In this document: positions 51,447 to 60,364 of the stretch, piece after piece
Numbering within the stretch: position 1 is the stretch's first letter
How the letters are laid out: each line of letters opens with the position of its first letter
Source of the DNA: Lachnospiraceae bacterium
Lineage (GTDB): Bacteria > Bacillota > Clostridia > Lachnospirales > Lachnospiraceae
Assembly: GCA_022781925.1 (NCBI GenBank)
Contig: JALESO010000032.1
Location: 29,445 to 93,444 of the forward strand
Direction of reading: 5' to 3'
Length of the DNA: 64,000 nucleotides
The notes under the pieces: model-generated
What the model was told of the DNA's origin: nothing
The model's database searches: none
Seen by the model: the letters and a program-made list of their open reading frames with translations, nothing else
Made by a program: the position numbers and the translations under genes

Positions 51447-52622
51447 TCAATAGTAATACATATGTACCGTCCGATGCATGGCAGTCAGCACCGCCTGCAG
51501 CCGTTTGATCAGATTCTGTCTGACAGAAATTTCAAAGGGCAGTTCCTTTGTGGTGTAATCTTTATTGATGGCTTTTCCGATAAAGAGATTCACCGTGGTA
51601 CAGTTTTCCATCAGATAACAGGCCAGCCTGGTGGCGCCGTTGTCCCGGCTTAATTCTTCGAAAAATTCTTCCGACACATCATCCTTCTGATACCGTTCCA
51701 GCAGATCGATGGCTTTGTTCAGCGTCAGGACGCCTTCCGTTACCAGGTCAATGCCCTCGATCTTAGCCGTAGGCGGAATCTCCGGATCCAGCACACCCAC
51801 AGATGTGATGAGACGGGTGCCAAGCTCCCGTGCCACGATCTGGCTGGTAATGCCACCGGACACGATCTTGATGCCTTCCTGTTTCATAAAATCTCGTACC
51901 ATACGGGCATCGTCCGCTTTGCTCTGCGGCGGTCCGGTCAGAATATTCACGATTTCTTCCTCCATGATCCGGGCTACCGCAATGGTGGTATCATCACTGC
52001 ACATGCCGCCATACAGATCCGCGCAGGCACGGTTCATCATATCTGCCATCTGGGCTGCTGTCCGCGTTTTTTCCGCACAGGATTCTCCGCAGTTTGCCAG
52101 TGCATTCCAGTCCCAGCGGTAATTCATGATATCCCCGGTGCCGCAGTACAGACAGCCGTCACTCATGATTGCCAGTGCATCACCCGGTACCGTCTGAAAC
52201 CGACATTCCCGGATTTTTTTACCCTCAATCTTCCGGTAGGAAAAAGGAAGTGCTTTCAATTTTCCCTGACGGATCAGAATACATTCCGGATTATCATACT
52301 CCGCCACATAAATCTCTCCGGTGTGGTAGACCTGGATAATGCTGAAGGTGGAATACGCCACTCCGTTTACCGAAGACAATGGCAGCGTCTTGGCGATCGT
52401 AGAGACAACCTCGTCAATGCTCATATCGTTGTACATCATGGTGGCAATAATCTTGGAGGTCAGTGTCGCCAGGATATTGGCACGAATCCCACTTCCCATG
52501 CCGTCTGCCAGGATCAGGATCCGGGAATCTTCTTTATCCACGATCTCTACTTTATCTCCACACAGTTCTTCTCCGTAGTGGTTCAGGCTTTTATATGCCA
52601 TATCAATTGCGAACTGTTTCAT
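51447..52622 (-). CDS. SpoIIE-family protein phosphatase (PP2C-type)
   Basis: A 391-residue PP2C-type serine phosphatase of the SpoIIE group. Visible metal/active-site motifs include ILILADGMGSGIRA near residue 35 and MSDGCLYCGTGD near residue 148, and a DDTTIAVARI phrase near residue 215. Proteins of this type often reactivate anti-anti-sigma factors. It starts 15 bases after the hydrogenase-like PAS protein, which fits a sensor and phosphatase pair. It lacks the transmembrane half of classical SpoIIE, so it is not the sporulation SpoIIE itself. Confidence 0.85.
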   Translation of the reverse strand: MKQFAIDMAYKSLNHYGEELCGDKVEIVDKEDSRILILADGMGSGIRANILATLTSKIIATMMYNDMSIDEVVSTIAKTLPLSSVNGVAYSTFSIIQVYHTGEIYVAEYDNPECILIRQGKLKALPFSYRKIEGKKIRECRFQTVPGDALAIMSDGCLYCGTGDIMNYRWDWNALANCGESCAEKTRTAAQMADMMNRACADLYGGMCSDDTTIAVARIMEEEIVNILTGPPQSKADDARMVRDFMKQEGIKIVSGGITSQIVARELGTRLITSVGVLDPEIPPTAKIEGIDLVTEGVLTLNKAIDLLERYQKDDVSEEFFEELSRDNGATRLACYLMENCTTVNLFIGKAINKDYTTKELPFEISVRQNLIKRLQAVLTAMHRTVHMYYY

Positions 52623-52637
52623 ATTTCCACGCCCCCT

Positions 52638-54341
52638 TTAGCTTTCCAGCAATGTGTCACGCAGCTTCGTCAGAATCGCTTTCGTCTCTGCCGTCGTCTC
52701 TCCCAGCAGACCTGCAATCTCCTGCGCCGTAGTCATCTGCTTCTCAATAACAGTCTGTGCCAGTTTTACGGTATTCAGCTTCTGCTCCAGCATACGCTCC
52801 GCCTGTTTTTCCTCCGCGGACACATCCTCAATGATGGCCAGCACCCGGTCAGAACTCGGAATGTATACAATGGTCTCCAGTACCGTCATATTGTACTGCT
52901 CCCATTTCCGTTTCACCCTCAGTTTGTTCTCATGGGTATGGTACACTTCCTCAAAATCTTTTGTATCGATCAGTTCAAACAGATACATCTTCAACGCTTC
53001 CTGGCGGGACGTATGAAACACTTCCTCCGCCCGGCGGTTAAATTCTTTGATCCGCAGCTCCTTGTCAAAGATAAAGATCAGATTCGGGGTGGTCTCCATA
53101 ACGACATTTGCCTGGGAGCGGGCATTTTCATAAGAACGGATCAGACACATGGCTGCTTCCGCTTTTCCCTGATAGATCGCAATGGCTTTTTCCCGGCAGG
53201 TCATATAACCACAGGCTCCGCAGTTGAACTCCGTGGTGCTGTTGCTCTTTCCGATGGTTTTTAAAATCTCTTTGATCTCTGCCTCTGTCGGCATCTTGTC
53301 CACCACCTGCCGTGGCACATAAGCGCGCTCCAGTTCCGCCTTTGGCAGTGTGATATACGCAGGCGGTGCTGCCAACAAGGCATTATTCTCGATACTCATG
53401 GTTGCCTTAAACCGGAAACCACGGCGTTTGTCCACACCCGGTCCGTTGACACAGCCACCGGCGCACAGATTCAGTTCCACAAAACAGTGATCGATGTAGC
53501 CTCGCTTCATACTGTGCAGAAACTCGCGGCAGCTCTTGATACTGCTGACCATCAGCTTTTTATACGTTCCCGGTGCACCACAGACATCCACCGCCCGGAT
53601 GATACCGTTGGTAATTGGATAAAGCTGGTTCACCATCGGGTCCTGATTAGCAAAAGGACGGGATTCGCAGTGTTTCAGATCAATGCCCTCTTCCTCCAAC
53701 CATTTCTGCAATTCGTTAAACTCGATAACAGCGTCCACGCATCCACGGGTTCTGGTATCTGCTTCCGCCTCCATCTTTTTTGCCACGCAGGGACCGATAA
53801 AGACGACTTTCGTATGCTGCCCCATGCGATCCTTGATCCAGCGTCCATGAGCGATCATCGGGGAAACCACCGGTGCCAGATACGGGATCAGCATTGGATA
53901 ATGTTTTTCCACCAGATATACGATGGCGGGACAGCTGGTGACGATGATATTATCCATCTCTCCCTCGTTCATCAGGCGCACATACTCCCGTGTGATAATG
54001 GCAGCCCCCTCTGCCGTCTCGCGCACCTGGGAAAAACCGAGTTTCAGCAGTGCATCCACGATCTGCCCGGAATCTTCGTAATCCAGAAGTCCCCGGTAGG
54101 ACGGATCCAGTGAAACCACCACACGTTCCTTTTTGTACAGCAGGCTTTTTACATATGCCAGATCACTGTCGAAAGTCTTTGCCTCCTGCGGACAGATCTC
54201 CATGCAATGACCACAGTAAATGCACATATCCGTAACGATCTGCGCCTGCCCCTGCTTGATACGGATGGCCTTGACATCGCAGTTTCTTAAGCATTTATAA
54301 CAATGCGCACAGTTCGCATCCTGAAAATTAATTACATTCAT
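52638..54341 (-). CDS. Hydrogenase-like sensor: ferredoxin, [FeFe]-hydrogenase domain and PAS domain
   Basis: A 567-residue protein. Residues 11-50 hold two [4Fe-4S] motifs (CxxCxxCxxxC starting Cys11 and Cys40). A hydrogenase large-subunit-like domain follows: VTSCPAIVYL (L1), FIGPCVAKKMEAE (L2) and VELNLCAGGCVNGPG (L3), so the cysteines that hold the H-cluster are largely kept. A further Fe-S motif CGACGYMTC lies near residue 375. Residues about 410-525 form a PAS domain, then a helical tail. This matches the group C sensory hydrogenases. The ATG at 54341 has GGAGGGG upstream. Confidence 0.85.
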   Translation of the reverse strand: MNVINFQDANCAHCYKCLRNCDVKAIRIKQGQAQIVTDMCIYCGHCMEICPQEAKTFDSDLAYVKSLLYKKERVVVSLDPSYRGLLDYEDSGQIVDALLKLGFSQVRETAEGAAIITREYVRLMNEGEMDNIIVTSCPAIVYLVEKHYPMLIPYLAPVVSPMIAHGRWIKDRMGQHTKVVFIGPCVAKKMEAEADTRTRGCVDAVIEFNELQKWLEEEGIDLKHCESRPFANQDPMVNQLYPITNGIIRAVDVCGAPGTYKKLMVSSIKSCREFLHSMKRGYIDHCFVELNLCAGGCVNGPGVDKRRGFRFKATMSIENNALLAAPPAYITLPKAELERAYVPRQVVDKMPTEAEIKEILKTIGKSNSTTEFNCGACGYMTCREKAIAIYQGKAEAAMCLIRSYENARSQANVVMETTPNLIFIFDKELRIKEFNRRAEEVFHTSRQEALKMYLFELIDTKDFEEVYHTHENKLRVKRKWEQYNMTVLETIVYIPSSDRVLAIIEDVSAEEKQAERMLEQKLNTVKLAQTVIEKQMTTAQEIAGLLGETTAETKAILTKLRDTLLES

Positions 54342-54422
54342 ATTCTGATTCCCCCTCCATGGATTTATTTTACCATTAATCACCAGTGAAATGAAGTCTC
54401 AGAAAAGCTATTTTTTATAAGA

Positions 54423-54461
54423 AAAAAGGAACGTACCATCTTTGATCGCACATTCCTTTTT
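54423..54461 (-). terminator. Terminator after the carrier-protein gene
   Basis: AAAAAGGAACGT and ACATTCCTTTTT form a stem with one mismatch and a 15-base loop, followed on the minus strand by TTTTTTCTTAT. It ends the dlt-like operon before the hydrogenase-like sensor gene. Confidence 0.75.
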
Positions 54462-54488
54462 CACTATTTCCAGCCGTTTCGCAAAGTA

Positions 54489-54713
54489 TTAATCCTGCAA
54501 TTCCTGAATCATTTTCCAGAGTGCCTCAGCACTGTTGAAATTTTCCGGTTTTACATAAGCTGCCGGAATCACGATATCAAACTCATCACTGATATCACTG
54601 ATAATTTGCAGAATATCAAATGAATCTAAAATGTGATCATCTACCAGTGCCTTCTCATTTTCAAAATCCACATCTTCTTTAATGTCATTTAACAGTTCCA
54701 ATAATTCTTCCAT
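54489..54713 (-). CDS. Phosphopantetheine acyl/aminoacyl carrier protein (DltC-like)
   Basis: A 74-residue carrier protein. Ser31 in DDHILDSFDILQII is the expected attachment point of the phosphopantetheine arm, and DSFD matches DltC-like carriers. It would hold the amino acid activated by the adenylating enzyme encoded upstream. It is the last gene of the operon, about 80 bases after the decarboxylase, and is followed by a terminator. Confidence 0.88.
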   Translation of the reverse strand: MEELLELLNDIKEDVDFENEKALVDDHILDSFDILQIISDISDEFDIVIPAAYVKPENFNSAEALWKMIQELQD

Positions 54714-54794
54714 GTTGCAAAATCTCCTTTTTCTACTTCATTTATTCTCAGAATCTTTTTAATACTTTATTTAGAAAGATTTCGGGAGTACATC

Positions 54795-55964
54795 CTAGAT
54801 ATTTATATCACTTGTTTCCATTGCATCTCTCACCAGCGTAAGGTACCCATTTTCATCTTTCAGATAAACCTTAGGCAATGCCCGGCTCAAAAACAGATAT
54901 ATTCCTTCTGTCACAGAATATGCACCGACATTTTCAAAAATTAGTGTATCACCGATTTCCAAATGATTCAATTCCACCTCTCTGCAGAGAATATCTGATG
55001 TCGTACACAGACTTCCGCAAAGACACCATGTTTTCTTTTCCGGCCTTTCATCCTGTTTTGATGTGTTCTTATGATGTTTTATGATTGGAGTCTTCATCCC
55101 TATCATCTGCCCTAAATAAGTCAGATGGTTCATTCCACCATCCAGAATGCAATAATGTGCATTTCCCACGGTTTTCAAATCGGCAACATTTGTATAATAT
55201 GTTCCACATTCGGCTGTGAAAAACCGCCCCATCTCAATCGTCAGATCTACTTGTTGTGCCACCTGTTTTAAGGTATCTTTCAACTCTTTCACAGGATACA
55301 AAGTATCTTCAAAATCATCATCCTCAAAATACGGAACCGCAAAACCCGGTCCATATTCCAGTTTTTTTAATTTCAGACCATATTTATTTTGAATCTCTTC
55401 AAATAATTCCAGCAGCATCTGAAGTTCTTTTATCTTTCTTTTGGCCCGTTTTCGTTGTGTACCGACAAAATAATGTATTCCTGTAAAATTCAAACTTGTG
55501 TATTTGCTTTCTCTGCACTGCAGAATCGTAAGCAAATCCTCTTTGGACATTCCGAACTGGGAACCGGAATTCAGTCGAAGAATTACTTCTGCCTTCTCAC
55601 CAACAGCTGCTGTTTCAACGACCTGTTGGATCAGATCTGCCTGACGGACAGATTCCGCTGTAAATGTACCCACTCCATATTCATAGGCTTCTTTGATATC
55701 CGGGATTTCTTTGTTGACACCGGAATAAATAATTCTGGATGCATCTACCCCAAGCTTTTTACAGATTGTAAGTTCTCCCGGGCTGCAGACCTCTAATTTA
55801 TCCACACACGTTATCATGGCCGGTACAAAAAACGGATTTGCTTTCATCGAATAACAAAGTGATACTGTTTCCCCGACAATCTCTTTGATTTGTGCAACCC
55901 GCTTCTTCAGAGCTGCCGTATCAAACACAAATGCCGGCGTATTACTTTTTAAAATGTCTTGCAT
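54795..55964 (-). CDS. PLP-dependent decarboxylase (DAP/ornithine decarboxylase fold)
   Basis: A 389-residue fold-type III PLP enzyme of the diaminopimelate/ornithine decarboxylase family. Lys41 in CYSMKANPF is the PLP lysine. HYFVGTQ (164-170), EMGR (244-247, usually EPGR) and GAYS (347-350) follow. The substrate-recognition motif, CESxD in DAP decarboxylase or CDxxD in ornithine decarboxylase, reads C320-TTS-D324, so the acidic residue that contacts the substrate is missing and a different substrate is likely. Its start overlaps the adenylation gene by 23 bases. It could decarboxylate an amino acid on the carrier protein, as BtrK does, but this is inference. Confidence 0.85.
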   Translation of the reverse strand: MQDILKSNTPAFVFDTAALKKRVAQIKEIVGETVSLCYSMKANPFFVPAMITCVDKLEVCSPGELTICKKLGVDASRIIYSGVNKEIPDIKEAYEYGVGTFTAESVRQADLIQQVVETAAVGEKAEVILRLNSGSQFGMSKEDLLTILQCRESKYTSLNFTGIHYFVGTQRKRAKRKIKELQMLLELFEEIQNKYGLKLKKLEYGPGFAVPYFEDDDFEDTLYPVKELKDTLKQVAQQVDLTIEMGRFFTAECGTYYTNVADLKTVGNAHYCILDGGMNHLTYLGQMIGMKTPIIKHHKNTSKQDERPEKKTWCLCGSLCTTSDILCREVELNHLEIGDTLIFENVGAYSVTEGIYLFLSRALPKVYLKDENGYLTLVRDAMETSDINI

Positions 55965-57507
55965 GTAAACTCTCCTCGTACAACTTCATTAATTTATTTC
56001 TGTCAATCTTTCCATTCTTGGTCATTGGCATTTCCGCAAGCCGCAAAGCCATATTGGGAATCATATAAGGCGGCAATGCACCACGTAATAGTTTTATGAG
56101 CTGCCGTTTTTCGCATTCTCCGGTATAAAAAAGCAACAAGCGCTCTTTTTCAGCTTCATAAATGCAGCAGGATCTGCTGATCCCATTTACTGCATTGGCC
56201 GCCACTTCAATTTCACCAAGTTCGATTCTGTGCCCCAGATGTTTGATTTGAAAATCTTTTCTGGAAATGTATACAAGATTTCCCTCTGCATCATATTTTG
56301 CCAGATCACCGGTTCTGTAAATCCGTTCATCATACAGGTGATTCAATGGGTTCTGTACAAATACCTGCGCCGTTTTATCCGGTGCATTATAATACCCCAA
56401 AGCCAGTTCTGAACTGCTGACACAGATTTCCCCGTTCATTCCTGCTTCCGTTACTTCCTGATCTGCCTCATCCAAAAGAAAGACCCGTTCATTCGGAAAA
56501 GATTTTCCAATAGGTATCACATCTGTAAGTTCATATTTATCTGCCGGATCCAGCACATAATACGTGCAGTTGCATGTAACTTCAGTTGGTCCGTACAGAT
56601 TTACAAACATCGCCTGCGGCAAATACTTTTTCCATACTCTGTAATGTTTTACCGGAAGCACTTCTCCACTGAAAAGAACCTTTCGGACAGTGTCCGGTGT
56701 CCGATAATCAAATCCATTCATAACAGATACAAAACACATCGCGCTGACCGCCCAGGTAAGCACTGTCATCTTACTGTCAGCCATATAATCCATCAACGTA
56801 GTAGGATCACTGAAATATTCTCTCGGAATGATCTGTACTTTGGCACCGGTCAAAAGACCGGTATAAATATCCTTTACAGAAACATCAAAATCAAACGGTG
56901 CCTGATTTCCTATAATATCTTCCTTGGTAATATCAAACGTATCCGCATAAATCCGGATAAAATCAATCACCGCTCTGTGACTGACCGCGACTCCCTTTGG
57001 TAAACCTGTACTTCCACTTGTAAAATTAATATACAAAGGATTCCGATCCGTATGCTTTTTTCTTATCTGTTTCAAAAGTTTCTGATCAATTTCCATTTCG
57101 TTCAGACAATTTTCTGCTAACAAAATTGTTGTGTTCCGGACATCACCGCCCATTTCACCTACGCAGTTTCTGATTTTTTCCAGATTTTCTTCCTTTGTAA
57201 CAATCACTTCCGGCCGCAGCACCTTCAGAATCTGACGCAGTCTCACATCCGGCTGACGCAGATCTAACAGACAATACGGACATCCTGCATATACAGCTCC
57301 AAGCATAATACTTAATGTGGCACAGCTTTTTTCCATATAAATTGCTACCGGAAATGTTCCTGTCATCCATTTTCGCAGATATGTTCCACTTTTTTGTGCA
57401 TACGTTTTTAACTGCGTAAAGGAATATTTTTCTTTCGGATCTGCAACTGCAATTTTTTCTCCAGCCTGTCCTTCCATATGTTCCAGCCATTCTAATACAT
57501 TCGTCAT
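55942..57507 (-). CDS. Amino-acid adenylating enzyme (DltA/NRPS A-domain type)
   Basis: A 521-residue ligase that activates an amino acid as AMP ester and loads a carrier protein. Core motifs are all present: A3 FTSGSTGLPKG (162-172), A5 NLYGPTEV near residue 308, A7 YRTGDLAKYD near residue 405, A8 KHLGHRIELGEIEVA and A10 MTKNGKIDR near residue 500. In FDVSVKD, Asp208 corresponds to the residue that binds the alpha-amino group in NRPS and DltA enzymes, so the substrate is an alpha-amino acid. It lies 17 bases downstream of the SGNH-like gene. Confidence 0.9.
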   Translation of the reverse strand: MTNVLEWLEHMEGQAGEKIAVADPKEKYSFTQLKTYAQKSGTYLRKWMTGTFPVAIYMEKSCATLSIMLGAVYAGCPYCLLDLRQPDVRLRQILKVLRPEVIVTKEENLEKIRNCVGEMGGDVRNTTILLAENCLNEMEIDQKLLKQIRKKHTDRNPLYINFTSGSTGLPKGVAVSHRAVIDFIRIYADTFDITKEDIIGNQAPFDFDVSVKDIYTGLLTGAKVQIIPREYFSDPTTLMDYMADSKMTVLTWAVSAMCFVSVMNGFDYRTPDTVRKVLFSGEVLPVKHYRVWKKYLPQAMFVNLYGPTEVTCNCTYYVLDPADKYELTDVIPIGKSFPNERVFLLDEADQEVTEAGMNGEICVSSSELALGYYNAPDKTAQVFVQNPLNHLYDERIYRTGDLAKYDAEGNLVYISRKDFQIKHLGHRIELGEIEVAANAVNGISRSCCIYEAEKERLLLFYTGECEKRQLIKLLRGALPPYMIPNMALRLAEMPMTKNGKIDRNKLMKLYEESLHARHFKK

Positions 57508-57524
57508 TTTGTTTCCTCTTTTTT

Positions 57525-58631
57525 CTATCTATTATCATATCCCGGAAGATAGGATGCTACAATATCTTTGACAGATTCCATATAAGCATCCTCACTGTAA
57601 AAATATTGAGACATATCCTCTCCCGCCTCACGGCTTAATACAAATTTTGAAAAAGCATTACAAAAAACCTCCGAACCGGTTTTATTTAAATGTTCAAAAT
57701 TTGACAGATACTCCGGACAAATGGAAAACAGATCCGGTTTTACCAGATTAAAATCATAATAATCAGCACCGTACTTACTGCATATACCAGTAATTTTATG
57801 GTTGATCGCAAAATAATCGTCTGCACCATATGCAGCAATATCATACGGTGCTTTTGGCGTATTCACAACCATAAGATCTACTCCATTTTCCTGACAGAGT
57901 TTGCACATAGCCTCTAATTCCTTATAAGCCTTATCAGAAATTTTTCCTGAATAAGCCTTTTTCGTATTATTTTCAGCAGCAGTATTGTAATCTAAAACAC
58001 CACTGGAATACGCATATCCCTTTCCGATATATTCCATATATCCAGCCACTTTTTTTGAACTGGCATTCGCATCTTTGCTTTCTTTCCTGATTTTCAGATT
58101 TTCTGCAATCTTTTTCGGTTCAAAATCAACTCCATTATAGACCCACGGGAAAAAATATGTCAATGACGCTTCTGTATTGAAATTTTCACTGTTTGTTACA
58201 TAATTCCAATCCAGTCTCAGTTTTTCCAACAATGAGCACCCATAGTTTCTTGCTCTTGCGAAAGTAGCTCTTGCATTTGCATTCTGCGTCAGCTCCAGAG
58301 ATGGGATTCCGAAGATCAGTACCGCTCTTTTTATATGTTTTTCCTGAATGGCTGCCGTTAATGCTTCTTTGGTCTGATCCAATGGCTGCCCCGGCGTTCC
58401 CATATTAAAAGAATTCCATCCGGTATTTTCATCTATAATATATGGATTAAATGTCATCTGTGAAAACGAAGAACCTAAATATACCGTATCTATTTTTTCT
58501 GTTTTACGGAAATCCTTCCACATAACTTCACTTGGGCCATTTGCTTTCACAAGAAAATAACTCAGCAACAAATTCATCAATATGAACAGAATGACAAATA
58601 ATATCACTTTTATACCCTTAATAATTCGCAT
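57525..58631 (-). CDS. DltD/SGNH-like membrane-anchored protein
   Basis: A 368-residue protein with one N-terminal membrane segment (residues 7-27) and an exported part. TVYLGSSFSQMTFNPYII near residue 50 has the GxS nucleophile layout of SGNH hydrolases; FGIPSLELT and VVNTPKAPYD also fit. In dlt systems a membrane-anchored SGNH protein (DltD) works with the MBOAT transporter on the outer face of the membrane. The ATG at 58631 has AGGAGG nine bases upstream and overlaps the MBOAT stop by 14 bases. Confidence 0.8.
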   Translation of the reverse strand: MRIIKGIKVILFVILFILMNLLLSYFLVKANGPSEVMWKDFRKTEKIDTVYLGSSFSQMTFNPYIIDENTGWNSFNMGTPGQPLDQTKEALTAAIQEKHIKRAVLIFGIPSLELTQNANARATFARARNYGCSLLEKLRLDWNYVTNSENFNTEASLTYFFPWVYNGVDFEPKKIAENLKIRKESKDANASSKKVAGYMEYIGKGYAYSSGVLDYNTAAENNTKKAYSGKISDKAYKELEAMCKLCQENGVDLMVVNTPKAPYDIAAYGADDYFAINHKITGICSKYGADYYDFNLVKPDLFSICPEYLSNFEHLNKTGSEVFCNAFSKFVLSREAGEDMSQYFYSEDAYMESVKDIVASYLPGYDNR

Positions 58632-60156
58632 ACATAAAACCTCCTGCGTCAACTGCAAAATTAAACGATTCTAAAATCATGAAAATCATTCCAAAATAAA
58701 GCAGCCAGCGCAATACCAACGGTCGATTATCCAATAGCGTGATGGCATCCTTTCCTCTTTCTTTTATAACACTGTCAGCAAAGACAATACACAATGCCAC
58801 AGTCACGATGACATACGCTTTCGTTGGCATTATTTTCAGTATCGGTCCCAGAAATTCATCCAATTGGCTCATCTGAAAATTGAAAATTGTGTTTTTCATA
58901 CACAGAAAACAGTCTCTGATGTCATAAATCCGGTCAAAGTACCATCCTATATTTACAATTATAAAAGTACGGATTATCCGGAACAGATAAAACGCCTTAC
59001 TTTTTACATTAATGTGCAATCTTTCTGTTATTTTTGCAAACAACGGTGCACAGATATCCGAAACAGCAATTACAATACCATTATAAAGTCCCCAGAAAAT
59101 AAAATGCCATTGGGAACCATGCCAGATACCAACAAGGAAAAATACCAAAATATTCGCAATAGATGCCGGAAGTACACGCCCAAAATGAACATTCAGATGC
59201 TTTTTCGCCCATTTTCCAAATTTTTGCATAGGTGCCGTAAGTGCAAACGGATAGAATACATAATCTCTCATCCATGCACCGAGAGAAATATGCCATCTCC
59301 GCCAGAAATCTCCCAATGAAACGGAAAAATACGGCTGCCTGAAGTTTGGCATCATTTTAATTCCAAACAATTCAGCAACACCCATAACGATATCGATGCC
59401 ACCGGAAAAATCCGCATATTGCTGTGCAGAATACAATAAGATTGCAAATACGATTGCAGAACCCGGTGTTTTTTCCGTAGGTGCATCCAAAATATTTGCA
59501 ATTTCATGAACCAGCAGATTTGCAATTGTATATTTTTTTAATAATCCAAACAGAATTAAGATCAACGCTCTTTTGCAACGATACCAATCCAGCGTGTGTC
59601 TGCCATACAACTGCTCTTTCATCTGGTCATACCGATTGATCGGTCCCTGAATCAGTTGCGGAAAAAATGAAACAAACAGCAAAAAACGAAAAGGATTCTT
59701 TTCCGCTTCATATTTTTCAAAATAAATGTCTACCAGATATCCTATGGAAATAAACATATAAAAAGAAATGCCCAACGGTATTAGAAAACCTTCAAAAAAA
59801 GGATGCAGATATTTCAATACTGCCAACATTCCAAAATTAATAACAATGATTGTCCAGAGAATCATTCTCCGTTTCTTATCAAATGCAGCTTTTATTTCCT
59901 TTCTTCTGGCTCTGTCAATGCTTTTGTCTTTTCGGATTTTATGATACTGGTCAGAAAATCGCATCAGCCATATGCCACCCACAAAAACACTCACTCCGGT
60001 AACTGCCATAAAAATCAAATTGGAAATACCCGAATAAGCATAAAATGCAATGCTGAACAGAAGCAGGCAGACCCACTGTTTCTTTCGAAATATAGTATAA
60101 TACAGTACTAACAAAGCAATTATAAATATAATAAATGCAGCTGAAAATAAATTCAT
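58618..60156 (-). CDS. MBOAT family O-acyltransferase (DltB-like)
   Basis: A 512-residue multi-pass membrane acyltransferase with about 11 hydrophobic segments. MBOAT signatures are intact: SLGDFWRRWHISLGAWMRDYVFYPF near residue 285 and the catalytic-histidine region VGIWHGSQWHFIFWGLYNG near residue 345. DltB-type MBOATs pass an amino-acid ester from a carrier protein to a surface polymer; AlgI-type relatives transfer acetyl groups. With an adenylating enzyme and a carrier in the same operon, the DltB-like role is more likely. It heads the operon. Confidence 0.88.
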   Translation of the reverse strand: MNLFSAAFIIFIIALLVLYYTIFRKKQWVCLLLFSIAFYAYSGISNLIFMAVTGVSVFVGGIWLMRFSDQYHKIRKDKSIDRARRKEIKAAFDKKRRMILWTIIVINFGMLAVLKYLHPFFEGFLIPLGISFYMFISIGYLVDIYFEKYEAEKNPFRFLLFVSFFPQLIQGPINRYDQMKEQLYGRHTLDWYRCKRALILILFGLLKKYTIANLLVHEIANILDAPTEKTPGSAIVFAILLYSAQQYADFSGGIDIVMGVAELFGIKMMPNFRQPYFSVSLGDFWRRWHISLGAWMRDYVFYPFALTAPMQKFGKWAKKHLNVHFGRVLPASIANILVFFLVGIWHGSQWHFIFWGLYNGIVIAVSDICAPLFAKITERLHINVKSKAFYLFRIIRTFIIVNIGWYFDRIYDIRDCFLCMKNTIFNFQMSQLDEFLGPILKIMPTKAYVIVTVALCIVFADSVIKERGKDAITLLDNRPLVLRWLLYFGMIFMILESFNFAVDAGGFMYANY

Positions 60157-60186
60157 AAAAAACTCTCCTTCAATACTTCTCGAATC

Positions 60187-60195
60187 ATTTTAGCA
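60187..60195 (-). promoter_or_regulatory. Extended -10 promoter of the dlt-like operon
   Basis: TGC followed by TAAAAT on the minus strand, about 35 bases before the MBOAT start. No clear -35 hexamer is visible 17 bases upstream. Confidence 0.5.
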
Positions 60196-60280
60196 CAAAT
60201 ATGACATTTTATCTTTTAATTTTTTCTTATAATTATTGTATCCTTTCTCAATGTACTTCTATCATTTCTTTTTTCATAGT

Positions 60281-60316
60281 AAAAAAAGAGCCGCTGCAAA
60301 TGCAACGACTCCTTTT
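60281..60316 (-). terminator. Terminator after hydA
   Basis: AAAAGGAGTCGTTGCA and TGCAGCGGCTCTTTTTTT pair around a TT loop with a few G-T pairs, followed by a T-run on the minus strand. It lies about 50 bases after the hydA stop and ahead of the MBOAT operon promoter. Confidence 0.85.
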
Positions 60317-60364
60317 ATAAACATTCGTATCCTCTCATAAAAGAGATATAAATCATTATTAAAT

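Noticed and set aside
52323..53264. 313-residue open frame on the plus strand
   Set aside because: Antisense to the phosphatase and hydrogenase-like genes, with no domain or ribosome binding site of its own.
54342..54488. Possible small gene between the carrier protein gene and the hydrogenase-like gene
   Set aside because: The stretch is explained by a terminator and a leader, and no open frame with a ribosome binding site is visible.
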